Below are positions 35,501-45,500 of a stretch of 64,000 bases of DNA, in pieces. Source of the stretch: Lytechinus variegatus. Lineage: Eukaryota; Echinodermata; Echinoidea; Temnopleuroida; Toxopneustidae. The notes below the pieces were generated by a model. That model was given only the letters and a program-made list of their open reading frames with translations. It made no database searches and was not told where the DNA came from. The translations under genes were made by a program, and so were the position numbers. The stretch's first letter is position 1. Each line of letters starts with the position of its first letter. Location: contig NC_054756.1 of assembly GCF_018143015.1 (NCBI RefSeq), positions 24,159,440 through 24,223,439 of the forward strand, given 5' to 3'.

Positions 35501-36837
35501 GGATTTTGTGGAAAAAATATAAAATTGTATGTTATTACTTCCGTCGCAACCTAAACCTATGGCAGGTGTTGAATTCTGTTTATAAGGTGTGGCTGTCATT
35601 GCTAGACTTGCTCCTGTGAATCCTAACTGTCTACAGATGACGATGACGTCATTGATGTCAAGATTCATTCCACATGTCGTTTCCCAATCGCCGCCATCTT
35701 GTTTGATCTCTACTGTACCTTTATTAGATGCTGGACCTCCAACCAGTTGTACATCTATCAAGAAAAGATAACGTGTGTAAATGAATATGAATCTAGGAGA
35801 GTGCAAACTCTGCGGCTAGGATTAGTTTTTGAAAATCCTAAAGGGAACTACTTCCAAATTGCAACTCTCACCCGATTCTCTACAGACAATATACTTGTGT
35901 CAGATTTTCAGAAACAACGAAAATATCTGATCACTATCGCGAATTTTTCCTTTATATGGATTCGATATATCGAAGTTATTTAGGTAACAATTTGTCTTTC
36001 TTTTCATTGTTGTAGACTTTTTCTTGAATCACTTAAAAGTACTTTTCAAGACCCCTCGACACAATGAGGACGGGCAAAAATTAAGCACATTATGGCGTTT
36101 TTCATCTTTGGACAACATGGTGTCATGCAATTAACGTAGCCTTAGGTCATTTAAAGGACATGTCCACCACACCAAAAGTTTATGTTAAAAAAGAGAAAAA
36201 TTAAACAGGCATGACACTGAAAATTTGATCAAAATCGGATGTAAAATAATGACTGATTTAAGTTTCGCTTAGTTTCACAAAAAACGGTTACATGCACATC
36301 CTGATCGATATGCAAATAAGGGGAGTGCTGACGTCAATCACTCACTATTTTTTTGTAATATGAAATATTCTATTTTTCCTCATTCTCCTGTGAAACAAAG
36401 TTTTCAACCTCCCTGAACATGTGGAAATACCATTGTTTTATCATTCAATGTTTCAGTGAAGTTGGTCTTCAAGGTCAAATCTGTAAAAATGGAAATATTG
36501 CATAATTCAAACAATAAAAAGCAAAAGAAATTTGAGAGGGGAACATCATCGACTCTCTCAATTGCATATTACTGAATCGTGCAAAAAAAACTGTTTTGGT
36601 GAAAAAAAAACAAGCTTTAAAATGTCATAACTTATAATATTTTACATCCGATTTTGATAAAATCGTAAGCTTCATGGTCGTTTGATTTTTCTCTCTTGGT
36701 TCATTTTTCTGGGGTGGACTTTACCTTTGATAAAGAGAAAATTCAGGTTTACCTGTTATGACGCCTCTGACCATGTGATTACTGTACTGCTTGAGAAGAG
36801 TCATTAGGAACACGAGGATGATCCGATGCCTATTCAT
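29505..36837 (-). CDS. Gene A: SRCR-WSC receptor, 5' part (3' exons outside window)
   Basis: Paralogue of genes B and C. Exons 36837-36753 (signal peptide), 35754-35539 and 33596-33519 (SRCR), 31618-31325 (WSC) and 29552-29505 (short Thr/Pro stalk) all have GT/AG borders and phase-1 junctions, and join into one open frame. The protein would enter the secretory route and display SRCR then WSC outside the cell. SRCR domains bind proteins or microbial and glycan ligands; WSC is a putative carbohydrate-binding module. Stalk, membrane and tail exons are expected left of position 1, because the next intron contains all the transposons from 1 to 29226. Whether such a giant intron is still spliced is unknown. 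Confidence 0.75.
30110..30910 (-). pseudogene. Decayed LINE reverse transcriptase 3' part
   Basis: On the minus strand, frames broken by many stops still show I-R-Y-L-G-V-I-P-D and L-P-H-I-D-Y-C, the conserved C-terminal segment of non-LTR reverse transcriptases. It lies in the gene A intron between exons 4 and 5. It is older than the LINE at 24776-28971. Confidence 0.6.
31325..31618 (-). CDS. Gene A exon 4, WSC domain
   Basis: 294 nt, phase 1 to 1, the same length in all three paralogues. Y-L-G-C-F, C-x3-C, Y-x2-G-V-E-N-G-N-E-C-Y-C-G, C-x3-C-H-G-D-P and S-C-G-A-S-G-Y-I-A-V-F give the eight cysteines of a WSC domain. The borders ATAG/GTGAG and GAAG/GTAAGT are strong. Confidence 0.85.
32153..32538. 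mobile_element. 386-bp MITE, TTAAAG..ATTG.TTAAC ends
   Basis: Ends are imperfect 18-bp inverted repeats (TTAAAGGTATTGTTTAAC and the complement of GTTAACCAATCACTTTAA). A reverse-oriented copy lies at 56278-56684 in gene C. The flanking paralogous intron of gene B lacks it, supporting insertion. Confidence 0.65.
33056..33227. mobile_element. Foldback MITE with ACACTCTAAAAAATGAAG ends
   Basis: Two arms of about 75 bp are nearly perfectly complementary around a short AT-rich centre, so the whole element can fold into one hairpin. The matching gene B intron (near 46430) passes from GATCTTACA straight on without it. Confidence 0.75.
33519..33596 (-). CDS. Gene A exon 3, SRCR domain C-terminal part
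   Basis: 78 nt, phase 1 to 1. It reads E-G-S-L-S-E-C-P and ends near A-S-C-H, supplying the last three cysteines (group A-like, six in all). Joined to exon 2 it restores the S-E-G-S-L-S-E-C stretch expected after the W-L-D-D-V region, although that region is degenerate (I-G-L-G-C). Confidence 0.8.
33600..35535 (-). other. Gene A intron 2
   Basis: 33960-34100 aligns with 47255-47400 (gene B) and about 35230-35400 with 47650-47860. Between them is sequence not seen in gene B: CACAAATTGTC(G/A)CC-type repeats (34140-34320 and 35095-35215) bracketing the GGTCTAAT array. Their placement on both sides suggests the ends of an inserted element, about 34110-35220. Confidence 0.45.
34430..35045. repeat. 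Degenerate TTGGTCTAAT / ATTAGACCAA array
   Basis: About 25 occurrences of GGTCTAAT or ATTAGACC at irregular spacing of roughly 15-30 bp. The word appears mainly as ATTAGACCAA at 34650-34800 and as TTGGTCTAAT at 34860-35040, so polarity flips. Confidence 0.65.
35539..35754 (-). CDS. Gene A exon 2, SRCR domain N-terminal two thirds
   Basis: 216 nt, phase 1 to 1. It reads V-Q-L-V-G-G-P, G-T-V-E-I, G-D-W-E-T-T-C-G and V-I-C-R-Q-L-G-F-T-G-A, the SRCR signature, with three of the six cysteines. Borders are TGATAG/AT and GGAA/GTAATA. Confidence 0.85.
36151..36730. mobile_element. AAGGACATGTCCACC MITE next to gene A exon 1
   Basis: The two halves are imperfect inverted copies sharing ATCAAAATCGGATGTAAAAT, TTTCGCTT and the terminal GGACA(A/T)GTCCACC. 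Its right end lies 23 bp from the exon 1 donor. Another copy is at 41130-41744, and fragments lie near 31930 and 60395. Confidence 0.7.
36753..36837 (-). CDS. Gene A exon 1, start codon and signal peptide
   Basis: ATG at 36837-36835. Residues 1-28 begin M-N-R-H-R and continue with a hydrophobic core I-I-L-V-F-L-M-T-L-L. The donor ACAG/GTAAAC follows at 36753/36752. The exon is 86% or so like exon 1 of gene B by eye. Confidence 0.75.
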
Positions 36838-38960
36838 TTTTAGATTATATACAATCACCCGTGAATCTGCGGATTAATTGAGATTTGGGGCGAATACCAC
36901 ATAAATAATTTGTATAGTGATGCCAGGACGTTCAGAGCAGAAATGAATATCAGTGACGAACCATATATCAATGATTCCGCTCTAATATTTCTAACATTCC
37001 AGGCTCAGTAATTTTGTATTGCATCATATCCCAAAAAAATCCATTTACACCAAATTACACTTGGCAATTCAATAAAATAAATAAATGAAAATATTCTGTA
37101 AATAGTACGAAGGATCATAAGGGCCCCTTCCCCTACATGCAATTCAAACAGTAATGAACCGTCAGATCCCGATCTAATAAAAGTGACATTTTTTTCAATG
37201 TGAAATGATATGCAAATATACGCAAAAGTTTGAAGGAAATAGACAAAAAATAAAAACGTTGTATTGTTTTAGTTTCGATAAAAAAAAGAATGATACTCAC
37301 CTCAAAAATTTTATAAATTTGCAAATGTAATGACATTGTGATGCAAGGCAGGAACAACTTGTCTATTTGCTTTAATACACAAATGTTACGCATTACAAAT
37401 GTATCAAAAGGTTTTCACAGATTTGGTCTTTTATTACAGTCCACTTTTTTTGTTTATTTTCCTTTCTGTCTTAAGTACAGACGAAATGACCCATAGTCCT
37501 TCCCTCTTCATTATTACAATTTTTTAGATGAACATATAACTTATCTTTAAAACAATCCTTGTTTAAATCATTTAAAATTGTTGATAATTCACTTCTTCTT
37601 TTTTTCACTCACGTACAAACCAATTAATACTAAGACTTGATTCTCATCCAAAGAACAAAATAAAATGTAATGAAATACAATAATATTGAAATTGATCGAA
37701 ATTCAATCAGATTGAATTAAATGATCTCAAATAGAATAAAATTGTATTAAACGAAATGAAATTAAATGAATAGATAATAACAAAATGAATAATATGAAGG
37801 AATTAGGTTATATTAGTACAAAAACACAAATTACAATATCAGATAGGCTAAGGTTAATTCAATATCTAACAAACAATATTAAAGTTAAATGAATAAACGC
37901 TGTAGAGTAAACGTGCCCAAGATATCACACGAACTCGATAATTATTTCACAATATAAAAGTAAGTTGTCTTTATCGCTTTTCACTTTTCAATTACATATT
38001 TCAAATTACCGCAATCTTATCTATCGGGTTTTTTTCAAACACTCACAAATAAAATATTTAATTCCTTGTCCGATTTCAGCAAAGCTTTCACCATTCTGCT
38101 GTTCTCATTCATTTACTAATCGCGCTATTCACATAGCAGGACTGTCTTTTAACTCAATTTTATACTGCAGATTGAACATGTCTAGTAATTTAAATATGCA
38201 TATATTTCTATGCAGTTATATATATTTTTTAGGATTTTGTTAATGAAAATGATGATTTGTTTTTCCATCGTCTAAGCATAAAATGACAGAGGAATAATAA
38301 AAATACAATGCGTTATTACCAGTATTCGTAATGAGTTCTCAATCAGACCTTTGTTTGCCCAATCCACAATCTGGTCAGTGGCTAGTAAGGAGTTGAATGA
38401 TAATCTGCTTGCAATAAAACCACAGTATTATTTATGGTGATACCTGGTGCTATTATAGATGCCTGTCAGAATAATGTGCAGCACTGTGTTCACAAGTGAT
38501 GACCAACCTTAATAAGGAATTCCCCTTTTTGCCCCGTAAAGATATTGGGCAGGACCTGGTTTCACAAAATGAAAGTCCACAACTGAGCGTGGGAAACTAG
38601 CTTCGAAGGTATGCAGCACCAATCAAATTCCGACTTTTATATAATTTTAGCTGCTATTGCACCGTTTGACGGAATTACATTTCAGGAAACATGACTGAGA
38701 ACACTATTTATTCTGACACTCCTTTTTTTCTCACAAAGGAACAGTCTTTTGTTTGATTTCTATTGAGTTTGCTCGTGATTACCGATCAAATAACTGAATA
38801 ATAGGCGATCATAATTTTTTTCAAGAGTCAAGTTCCTTTTTGACGGAGACGCATTTATAAAAATCATAGCCTATTAATAGAATGCCTGTGAATCCAATTT
38901 GAACGTCATTTGTTGAGGAAGACTTTCCATAAGGTTTTGAGATTTTGTTTGTTTTCGTCC
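36838..38960 (-). other. Gene A upstream region, duplicated with gene B
   Basis: No gene seen. Blocks such as 38280-38400 and 38690-38860 align with 50215-50300 and 50650-50810 upstream of gene B. The duplication unit therefore included at least 2 kb of 5' flank. No clear TATA box was found. Confidence 0.5.
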
Positions 38961-38972
38961 TTAGTAGTGGGG

Positions 38973-39097
38973 CTGATGAGGAGATGCTGGCTTGAGTCGG
39001 CGAGTAGAGATGATGAGTAGTAGAGAGACTCGACGTTTCGGACAGATTGACTGTCCGTCTTCAGACTCGCCGACTCAAGCCAGCATCTCCTCATCAG
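38973..39097. repeat. Perfect 33-bp inverted repeat with inner hairpin
   Basis: Arms 38973-39005 and 39065-39097 are perfectly complementary. The 59-nt loop contains GGACAGATTGACTGTCC. On the minus strand this reads CTGAAGA, a hairpin, then GAAACGTCG, reminiscent of hammerhead-like motifs in Penelope-like elements, but a stem III is not evident. Confidence 0.7.
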
Positions 39098-39864
39098 TTC
39101 TACTACTCAAGCTGTTCTCACTCAACATTCCATCTGGTTTACAGTCCTTTTCAGGACTTTTTTCAAGAAAGAATACTCTACTCAAATCTCCACTTTCTCG
39201 CCTATCCATTTCTTCTCTTCTTCTATCCACTGTTTCTATAACACTCCACATGGTGTACCGTAAACCACATCAGCAATTTTACATGCCACCATGCAAAACT
39301 TCAAACAACATCTGAGTTATATGTTGTTGTTTTTTGTATTTTGATTGATTTGTGGAAAAAAAATGAAATGAAAATAAATGAAATGTAATGATTGGCTCGG
39401 TCACAGCCATTGATATATACATAGCAAAATAAATGTAGATAGAAAATCAATGCACTTTCTTTATGCAATCGGAAAAAAATAAAAGTTCTCAGGTCTTCGT
39501 ATGGTCCCATATACTATTGTGTCATGGAGTACACATCCTGTAGCTTCAAGTTCATATTTGTGGCAGCATACAACGAGCCCTATCCAATTTCTTTTAGTCG
39601 ATGGTTACAGCCCATGGTTTACCTTCGTATAAGTGATCTGTTGTCTGTAGCGAATTCTTTATTGATCCTCAGCTTCAATCTTAGAATGTTGAAGTTTGTG
39701 GAAACTTCATGTCATTTTAGGTGTGAATCATTATGATTTTAAAGTATATATATATATTGAAAAAAATTGTATCCAAATAATTGCAAATATAATTTTCAAA
39801 TTCTCTTAGCATATTGTCTGTACTTATTTGCCTCCATTGCCCTACCAATCCCCTCATCCACCCC

Positions 39865-39960
39865 CTTTCTATCTCTCTCTCTCTCTCTCTGTCACACACA
39901 CACACACACACACTGCTTTCTCTTCCTCTCTGCGGTCTGCCTCTCTCTCTCTCTCTCGTG
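39865..39960. repeat. (CT)n and (AC)n microsatellites
   Basis: (TC)n at 39869-39891, (AC)n at 39894-39913 and (TC)n at 39941-39957, immediately left of a LINE remnant. Confidence 0.85.
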
Positions 39961-39989
39961 TCTTATTTTGAACATTCATCTAAAAAAAA

Positions 39990-40640
39990 AGAGCTTGTAG
40001 AATCACGTTGGGCCCAAACTACACAAATTATGCCAGTGCTTGCCTATGAAATTCCTTCTCTGGAATACAGAAGGGAGAAACTCAGCCTGGATTTCGCAAT
40101 GTCCTTAACCAAACATCCAACATTCAGTACCTGGTTACCTCCTCAAAAAAAGTTAACCATCAATCTCCGACATACTCCTAGATATCAGTAATACAAATGT
40201 AAGACAAATCGATTTCGCAATAGCCCCATACAATTCTGCATAGGTCTCCTGAATAAAGACATGCCCAATCAATAAACCAATTGCTCATTTGAAAGCAATT
40301 CCAGCCTACTTGCAATATCAAGTTTTTAATGAATGAGGAAATCAACTCTTTTATTTAATATCCATATATTTTTGTTGATCTTTTACAGCTTACGTATTTT
40401 GTTTTTATCATTCTTAATTAACCTTTTCCCCATTATCTTATGTACATGTATATAAATTTTCATTGCCTAAGTATTCTTGCCTATACACATATTTCTCATG
40501 TTTTTAAAAGGTTACTGCTTTTTAATGTTTGGAATATGTAATGAGTCTTTTTTTTTCTTTTTTTTTACTTTGTATACATGACCAATTCAGCCATTTGGCT
40601 GAGCCTCATGTTTTTAATAAACCTTGAATTGAATTATCCA
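39990..40640 (+). pseudogene. LINE 3' end fragment
   Basis: An open stretch up to 40191 reads L-E-Y-R-R-E-K-L-S-L-D-F-A, a motif near the C-terminus of many non-LTR ORF2 proteins (usually E-E-R-R-x-K-L). About 430 bp of AT-rich UTR follow, ending in AATAAACCTTGAATTGAATT. It is 5'-truncated and dead. Confidence 0.6.
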
Positions 40641-41129
40641 TCACACACATACACACACACTCCGACCCATGCACACATACACATGTAGCATATATTTCAC
40701 ACCACAATCCCTCGTCTCCTTTCTCTCCCTCTCCGTTCTATATGCATTTTACACATTTCAATTTGTTCAAGTTTTAAAGGTCATCTTCAACTATAAAAAC
40801 TTTTTTTTTATTATTACGCTTAAAGAATAGATTTGTGATTTATTTTTTGTATTCTTCTTTATTCACCAAGAAATAAATCTTTAAACCTCAAGATAATAGT
40901 TTATTAGACGATTTTAATTCTTTTTTTTATTTACTCGAATTTCGCAATGCAGTCACAAGGAAAGCAGAGTCTAATGAAATAAACAAATAATATAGTGTTC
41001 AATTTACAATTATTGAAAAAAAAATACAAATATTTCTGTCTGGCTAATTTATCAATTGATTTTGAAAATTCATTAATTTCTTTTCTTTCTGAATAAATAT
41101 TAAATATTCTAAATATTGCTTATTGTCTT
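40641..41129. other. Intergenic, no gene seen
   Basis: AT-rich spacer between a LINE fragment and a MITE, with a short ACACAC tract at 40644-40660. No coding or structural signal. Confidence 0.4.
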
Positions 41130-41744
41130 GTCAAGTCCACCTCAGAAAAATGTTGATTTGAATCAATAGAGAAAAATAAGACAAGCACAATGCTGAAGAT
41201 TTCATCAAAATCGGATGTAAACTAAGAAGGTTATGACATTTCAAAGTTTCGCTAATTTTTAACAAAATAGTTATATGAACGAGCCAGTTACATCCAAATG
41301 AGAGAGTTGATGATGTCACTCACTCACTATTTCTTTTGTTTTTTATTGTTTGAATTATACAATATTTCAATTTTTACGAATTTGAGGATTAGGACCTCTT
41401 TGCCTGAAGCACAAAATGTTGAAATAATGGAATTTCACGTGTTCAGGGAGGAATGAAACTTCATTTCACATGACAATGACCGGACGAGAAAATCAAAATA
41501 TTTCATATTTCAAACAGTAAAAAAACAAAAGAAATAGTGAGTGAATGAATGACATCATCGAGTCTCTCATTTGGATGTAGCTGGCTCGTTCATATAACTG
41601 TTTTTTGTGAAATGAAGCGAAACTTTGAAATGTCATAACTTTCTTATTTTACATCCGATTTTGATGAAATTTTCAGTGTTATGCTTGTTGAATTTTTCTC
41701 TTTTATTCAAATTAATTCTTGTTGGGGTGGACTTGTCCTTTAAA
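41130..41744. mobile_element. AAGTCCACC MITE, ~615 bp
   Basis: The ends AAGTCCACCTC and GGGGTGGACTTGTCC are inverted. Internal ATCAAAATCGGATGTAAA and its complement, and a central TCACTCACTATTTCTTTTG motif, mirror each other. Same family as 36151-36730. Confidence 0.7.
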
Positions 41745-42346
41745 TGTAGACATTTGACCAATGGATGAAAAGAAATAGCCCCCTTATCTCTCTGTCATAC
41801 ACTCTATTCTTGGAAATATGAGTACATTTCTTTTCATCAGAAATGACCTAATTCATCTCACCACAAAGAGTCGAACATCATGTTAAACGTTAAAAGATGA
41901 CTAAAGGTATACTAGTATGTATCATATTTAAGTTATTGAAGAATATAAAAATAAATCATAGTTACATGCCATCAAGTTTTAGCCATCTGGCTGTTAAATG
42001 AATTTTAAAAACTGGATTGAAAATCGCAATTTGTGTATACACCATCTAAACCAGAATATATTTTAAAGATCCCTATCTGTTTAATATGATAACCATATGA
42101 GTTGTCAGCTACATTTCAATACGACCATTTGTCAAGACTCCCGGAGTAAAATATTTATTTTATTTTATAAGTGGTTAAAGAACTACATAGAATAGATTTA
42201 TCCTAATGTTTTTTCTCTTTATATTAATACATGGGGTATGTATGACGGTACATACACCACACACGCATGCTTGGGCGTATTGGGGTGTGTGGGGGAGGGT
42301 GTGTAAGGGGGTTGTGTGTGTGTGGGAGGGTGGGTGTATTCCTCCA
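41745..42346. other. 3' flank of gene B
   Basis: Contains an AAATAAAATAAAT stretch on the minus strand at about 42150-42163 that could serve as polyadenylation signal for gene B, and a GT/G-rich tract at 42256-42336 just past the stop codon. Nothing else recognised. Confidence 0.4.
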
Positions 42347-42584
42347 TTAGATCATATAGGAGTGGTGTGGTGCACTGGTGTCGTCAGGATCCAATACATT
42401 GGCACGTTTATGTTCGTATATCTGAGAAGAGTAGTAAGTACCTCCATCAGATGTTGTCGTTGGATCCGATTTCATGACATCCTGAATATCATGATAAAAA
42501 CCTGTGTCTTTTTCAGACGAACCTGATGACTGGACCAAATCGACATGTTGAGTTTTCTGATCCTTTTTAAGGTCTTTCATCATC
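42347..42584 (-). CDS. Gene B exon 7, cytoplasmic tail and stop
   Basis: Enters in phase 2 (R then M-M-K-D-L-K-K-D-Q-K) and ends S-Y-M-I-stop. Five tyrosines sit in candidate SH2-binding contexts. It has no similarity to the tail exon of gene C. Confidence 0.7.
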
Positions 42585-45500
42585 CTATAGAGACAAAAGT
42601 AAAAATGGAAAAGGACGAATGGTGTGATATTTTTTGAGTTCATCTAAAGAACTCATTTCCTGGTATGCAAGGCTGTATGTATTCTAAAGATTCGATTCTT
42701 TCAATATTTGGACATCGCCTTACTATATGGGTAATTGCTGGGTTGCGATGATCGCCCTTCTCTTGACCAGAATATATTACTCTCTGCTACTCTTGATACA
42801 TTATCATGGATTAAATATTAAGGTATGTTGTTTGTAATTCAAGTATGATTTTAGTAGTTTCCCACGCAATGCTTGCTTATTCATATTGCAAAACCTATCT
42901 TAAGGAATGGGACTCACCTCCGAATTCGAATGATGTATATTACCAAGACAATAAGGAGAACACTAAGGATAATAATGACAACACCTTCGCTAAGTCCAAC
43001 GCCTAGACCTGTAGCGATTGAATTGAATATGCATATATCAGAAATGGTATCGCTTGTTCATCAAAATTATTTGTATTAATTGGTGCCTATCATTATCTGT
43101 CTGTTGTTACCATTGTTTAATTCTGAGTTGCCTGGGACTTTTTGCTTTCAGACGCAGGACGTATTAAAAAACATAGAATATGTATTGTTAAATGCCCTTC
43201 ATTACAATGAACAGCCAATGAGTCGCCGAAAAATTCGTGAATTAAAACAACATCTTCGTCATGGACTCTGGACAAACGACAGATTGGCAATTTTTCGTCA
43301 ACCCTAAAACTGAGGACAAAACTGTTTGCCCGGTTCACAAACTTTTTGACAAAGGCCTCCCAACAGGCCATTGTCATTTGACGGGTATCCTCAACACATT
43401 TGCTGTGTTCTTCAATTGGCCACGCGTCATCTCCAAATCATAGGACGAAACTGCTATTCCTGTTCACCGATATTCAAAAAAGACCTCCCAACTGCCCATT
43501 GTCATTAGACGGCCATCTTCAACAGATTTACTGTGTTCTTGAATTCGTCGTAGGCCATGGAAGTGAAAACTTTTTATTACAATCTCATTGCGCTAGGTTG
43601 TGTGATATTTATATTCTCTTCCTTCGTACTGGCTCCCATATAATGCGATATTGATATTTACATAAAAAAAACATTATTCTTCAAGAATGGTACGTAGAGT
43701 TTGTGTATGACTAAAAACATTCCCAATCGGTCTGAATCGACCACAAAACACATTCAATGTCATTTTTTGATTCGTTGTGAAATCATTCAAATAAGAAGGA
43801 GTGACATGCAGTATCTCATCTTTAAAAAAATAATATTGAATTGTTTATAATTACAAGAACTGTGGCTATTTGGCTGAATCGTAGAGAAAAAGGTTGTGGC
43901 GATTGGTGATGACGTAAGATTATTCCTTGTAGTATGATGTAGTTCCATGCTTGTACTATGACCACTGGTCATCTCAAAACTTTGCTGAGTGGTTATCGGT
44001 TTCTTTTGGGTGCTTATATATTGTATCTCCTCAGTCGACCAGGTTGACGCAATAGTAGATGTGGTTTCACTGGTCAGGACGTGAACTGTTGTTTAAGCAT
44101 ACCGTTTATAGCATTCATAGTAAATTGTGAATGTCTCAAATTGTAATAAAAATGTTATTGGTGATAATGATAATTTGGATAATGATAACTTTAAAAACAA
44201 TAATAATTTAATGATAATAATGGCAGTAACGATAACAGCAAGAATAAGAAGAAAAAAGAAGAAGAAGCGTCAATGTGTCTTTTTTTCTATTAAGGGAACA
44301 TATCCTTCATCATCGTCATCACTAATATCACCTCACTCGGGATCTCAATAACCTCTTTTTTCATAAAGAAAATCTAAATTCATTTCCATTCTACACGCTG
44401 GGCTTCTACAGAAGCCCGTCGCACGCAAAGGGTCCCTTTGCGTGCGACGGGCTTCTGTAGAAGCCCAGCGTGTCATTCACTTAGGTACGACGACGGGCTT
44501 CTACAGAAGCCGAAATAATTTTGGACTAATCCGATGAAGTTTTTCAGCTTTTTCGTAATTGTTATTTACTAAAACCTCTGTCACTATTTCCTTTATAAAT
44601 CTATTTTGATAACAGAATGAAAAAAAATATACGGCTACGTGGGGAAAATCCAGAAAATAGGAAATCATTTCAACTTTACCGATTTTTTGTTGGAGTCAGA
44701 CGGGGAAGAATAAATTTGGTGACGAGCACGTACGCACGCAAAGGGTTAACATACTCTATTATATCCCATTAGCTTGAATGACTTCCATACCTCCAAGCGC
44801 ATTTCATTAAGGCACATATCTTGTTACAATAAAAGTTTTGCGTGAACCATAATTAATCTGTATATATTGATTAAGTTTATATTTCGGTTGTTTTTTTAAG
44901 TAAAAGAGTATTAGAAAATAACATATAGTATTCACTGATATATAGAATATATGAATTCATGCATGTAATAAATAACATCGTGCGTCTTCACAAATCCTAA
45001 CCACGCTGGCTGTTTTGCTACTCTACTACGAGTATGAATAACTTTAAACTCTCCTTCTTCCAAGATATTTCATTCTCGATTTTATCTGTCAGCTGATATT
45101 AAAATCTCATATAGATAATATTTCTTTGAAAAAATTGTGTTATTTATGAATGCAGGGAAAATAACACTAAGTTATTATCAACTACTGCGTCATCCCATGT
45201 CAGTACGGAATGGATACATTACCGTTTATAGGAATGATTATTGTAAAATTTGAATTTACTTCTAAAGACAGCTATGTATCCAGGTCCACCGCAGCTCTCA
45301 GTTGGGTCTCCATGACATGGAAGAGAACAGTCTGAATTTACTCCCACTCCATGTCTAGTATAGTTATCACTGGCCTTTCCACAGTAACATTCATTTCCAC
45401 TTTCAACACCAGCGTATACATAGTTAGCTGTGGTAGACCCTTGACAGAACTGGATGCAATATGAAATACTCATCAATGAAATATTTAACATACTTTCGCC

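Larger units (their letters stand above)
44100..45250 (-). other. Gene B intron 4
   Basis: No counterpart of the short stalk exon of genes A and C was found here. The intron carries a palindrome and a MITE (44393-44745) and an AT-rich, TAATGATAA-rich stretch at 44120-44225. Confidence 0.4.
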
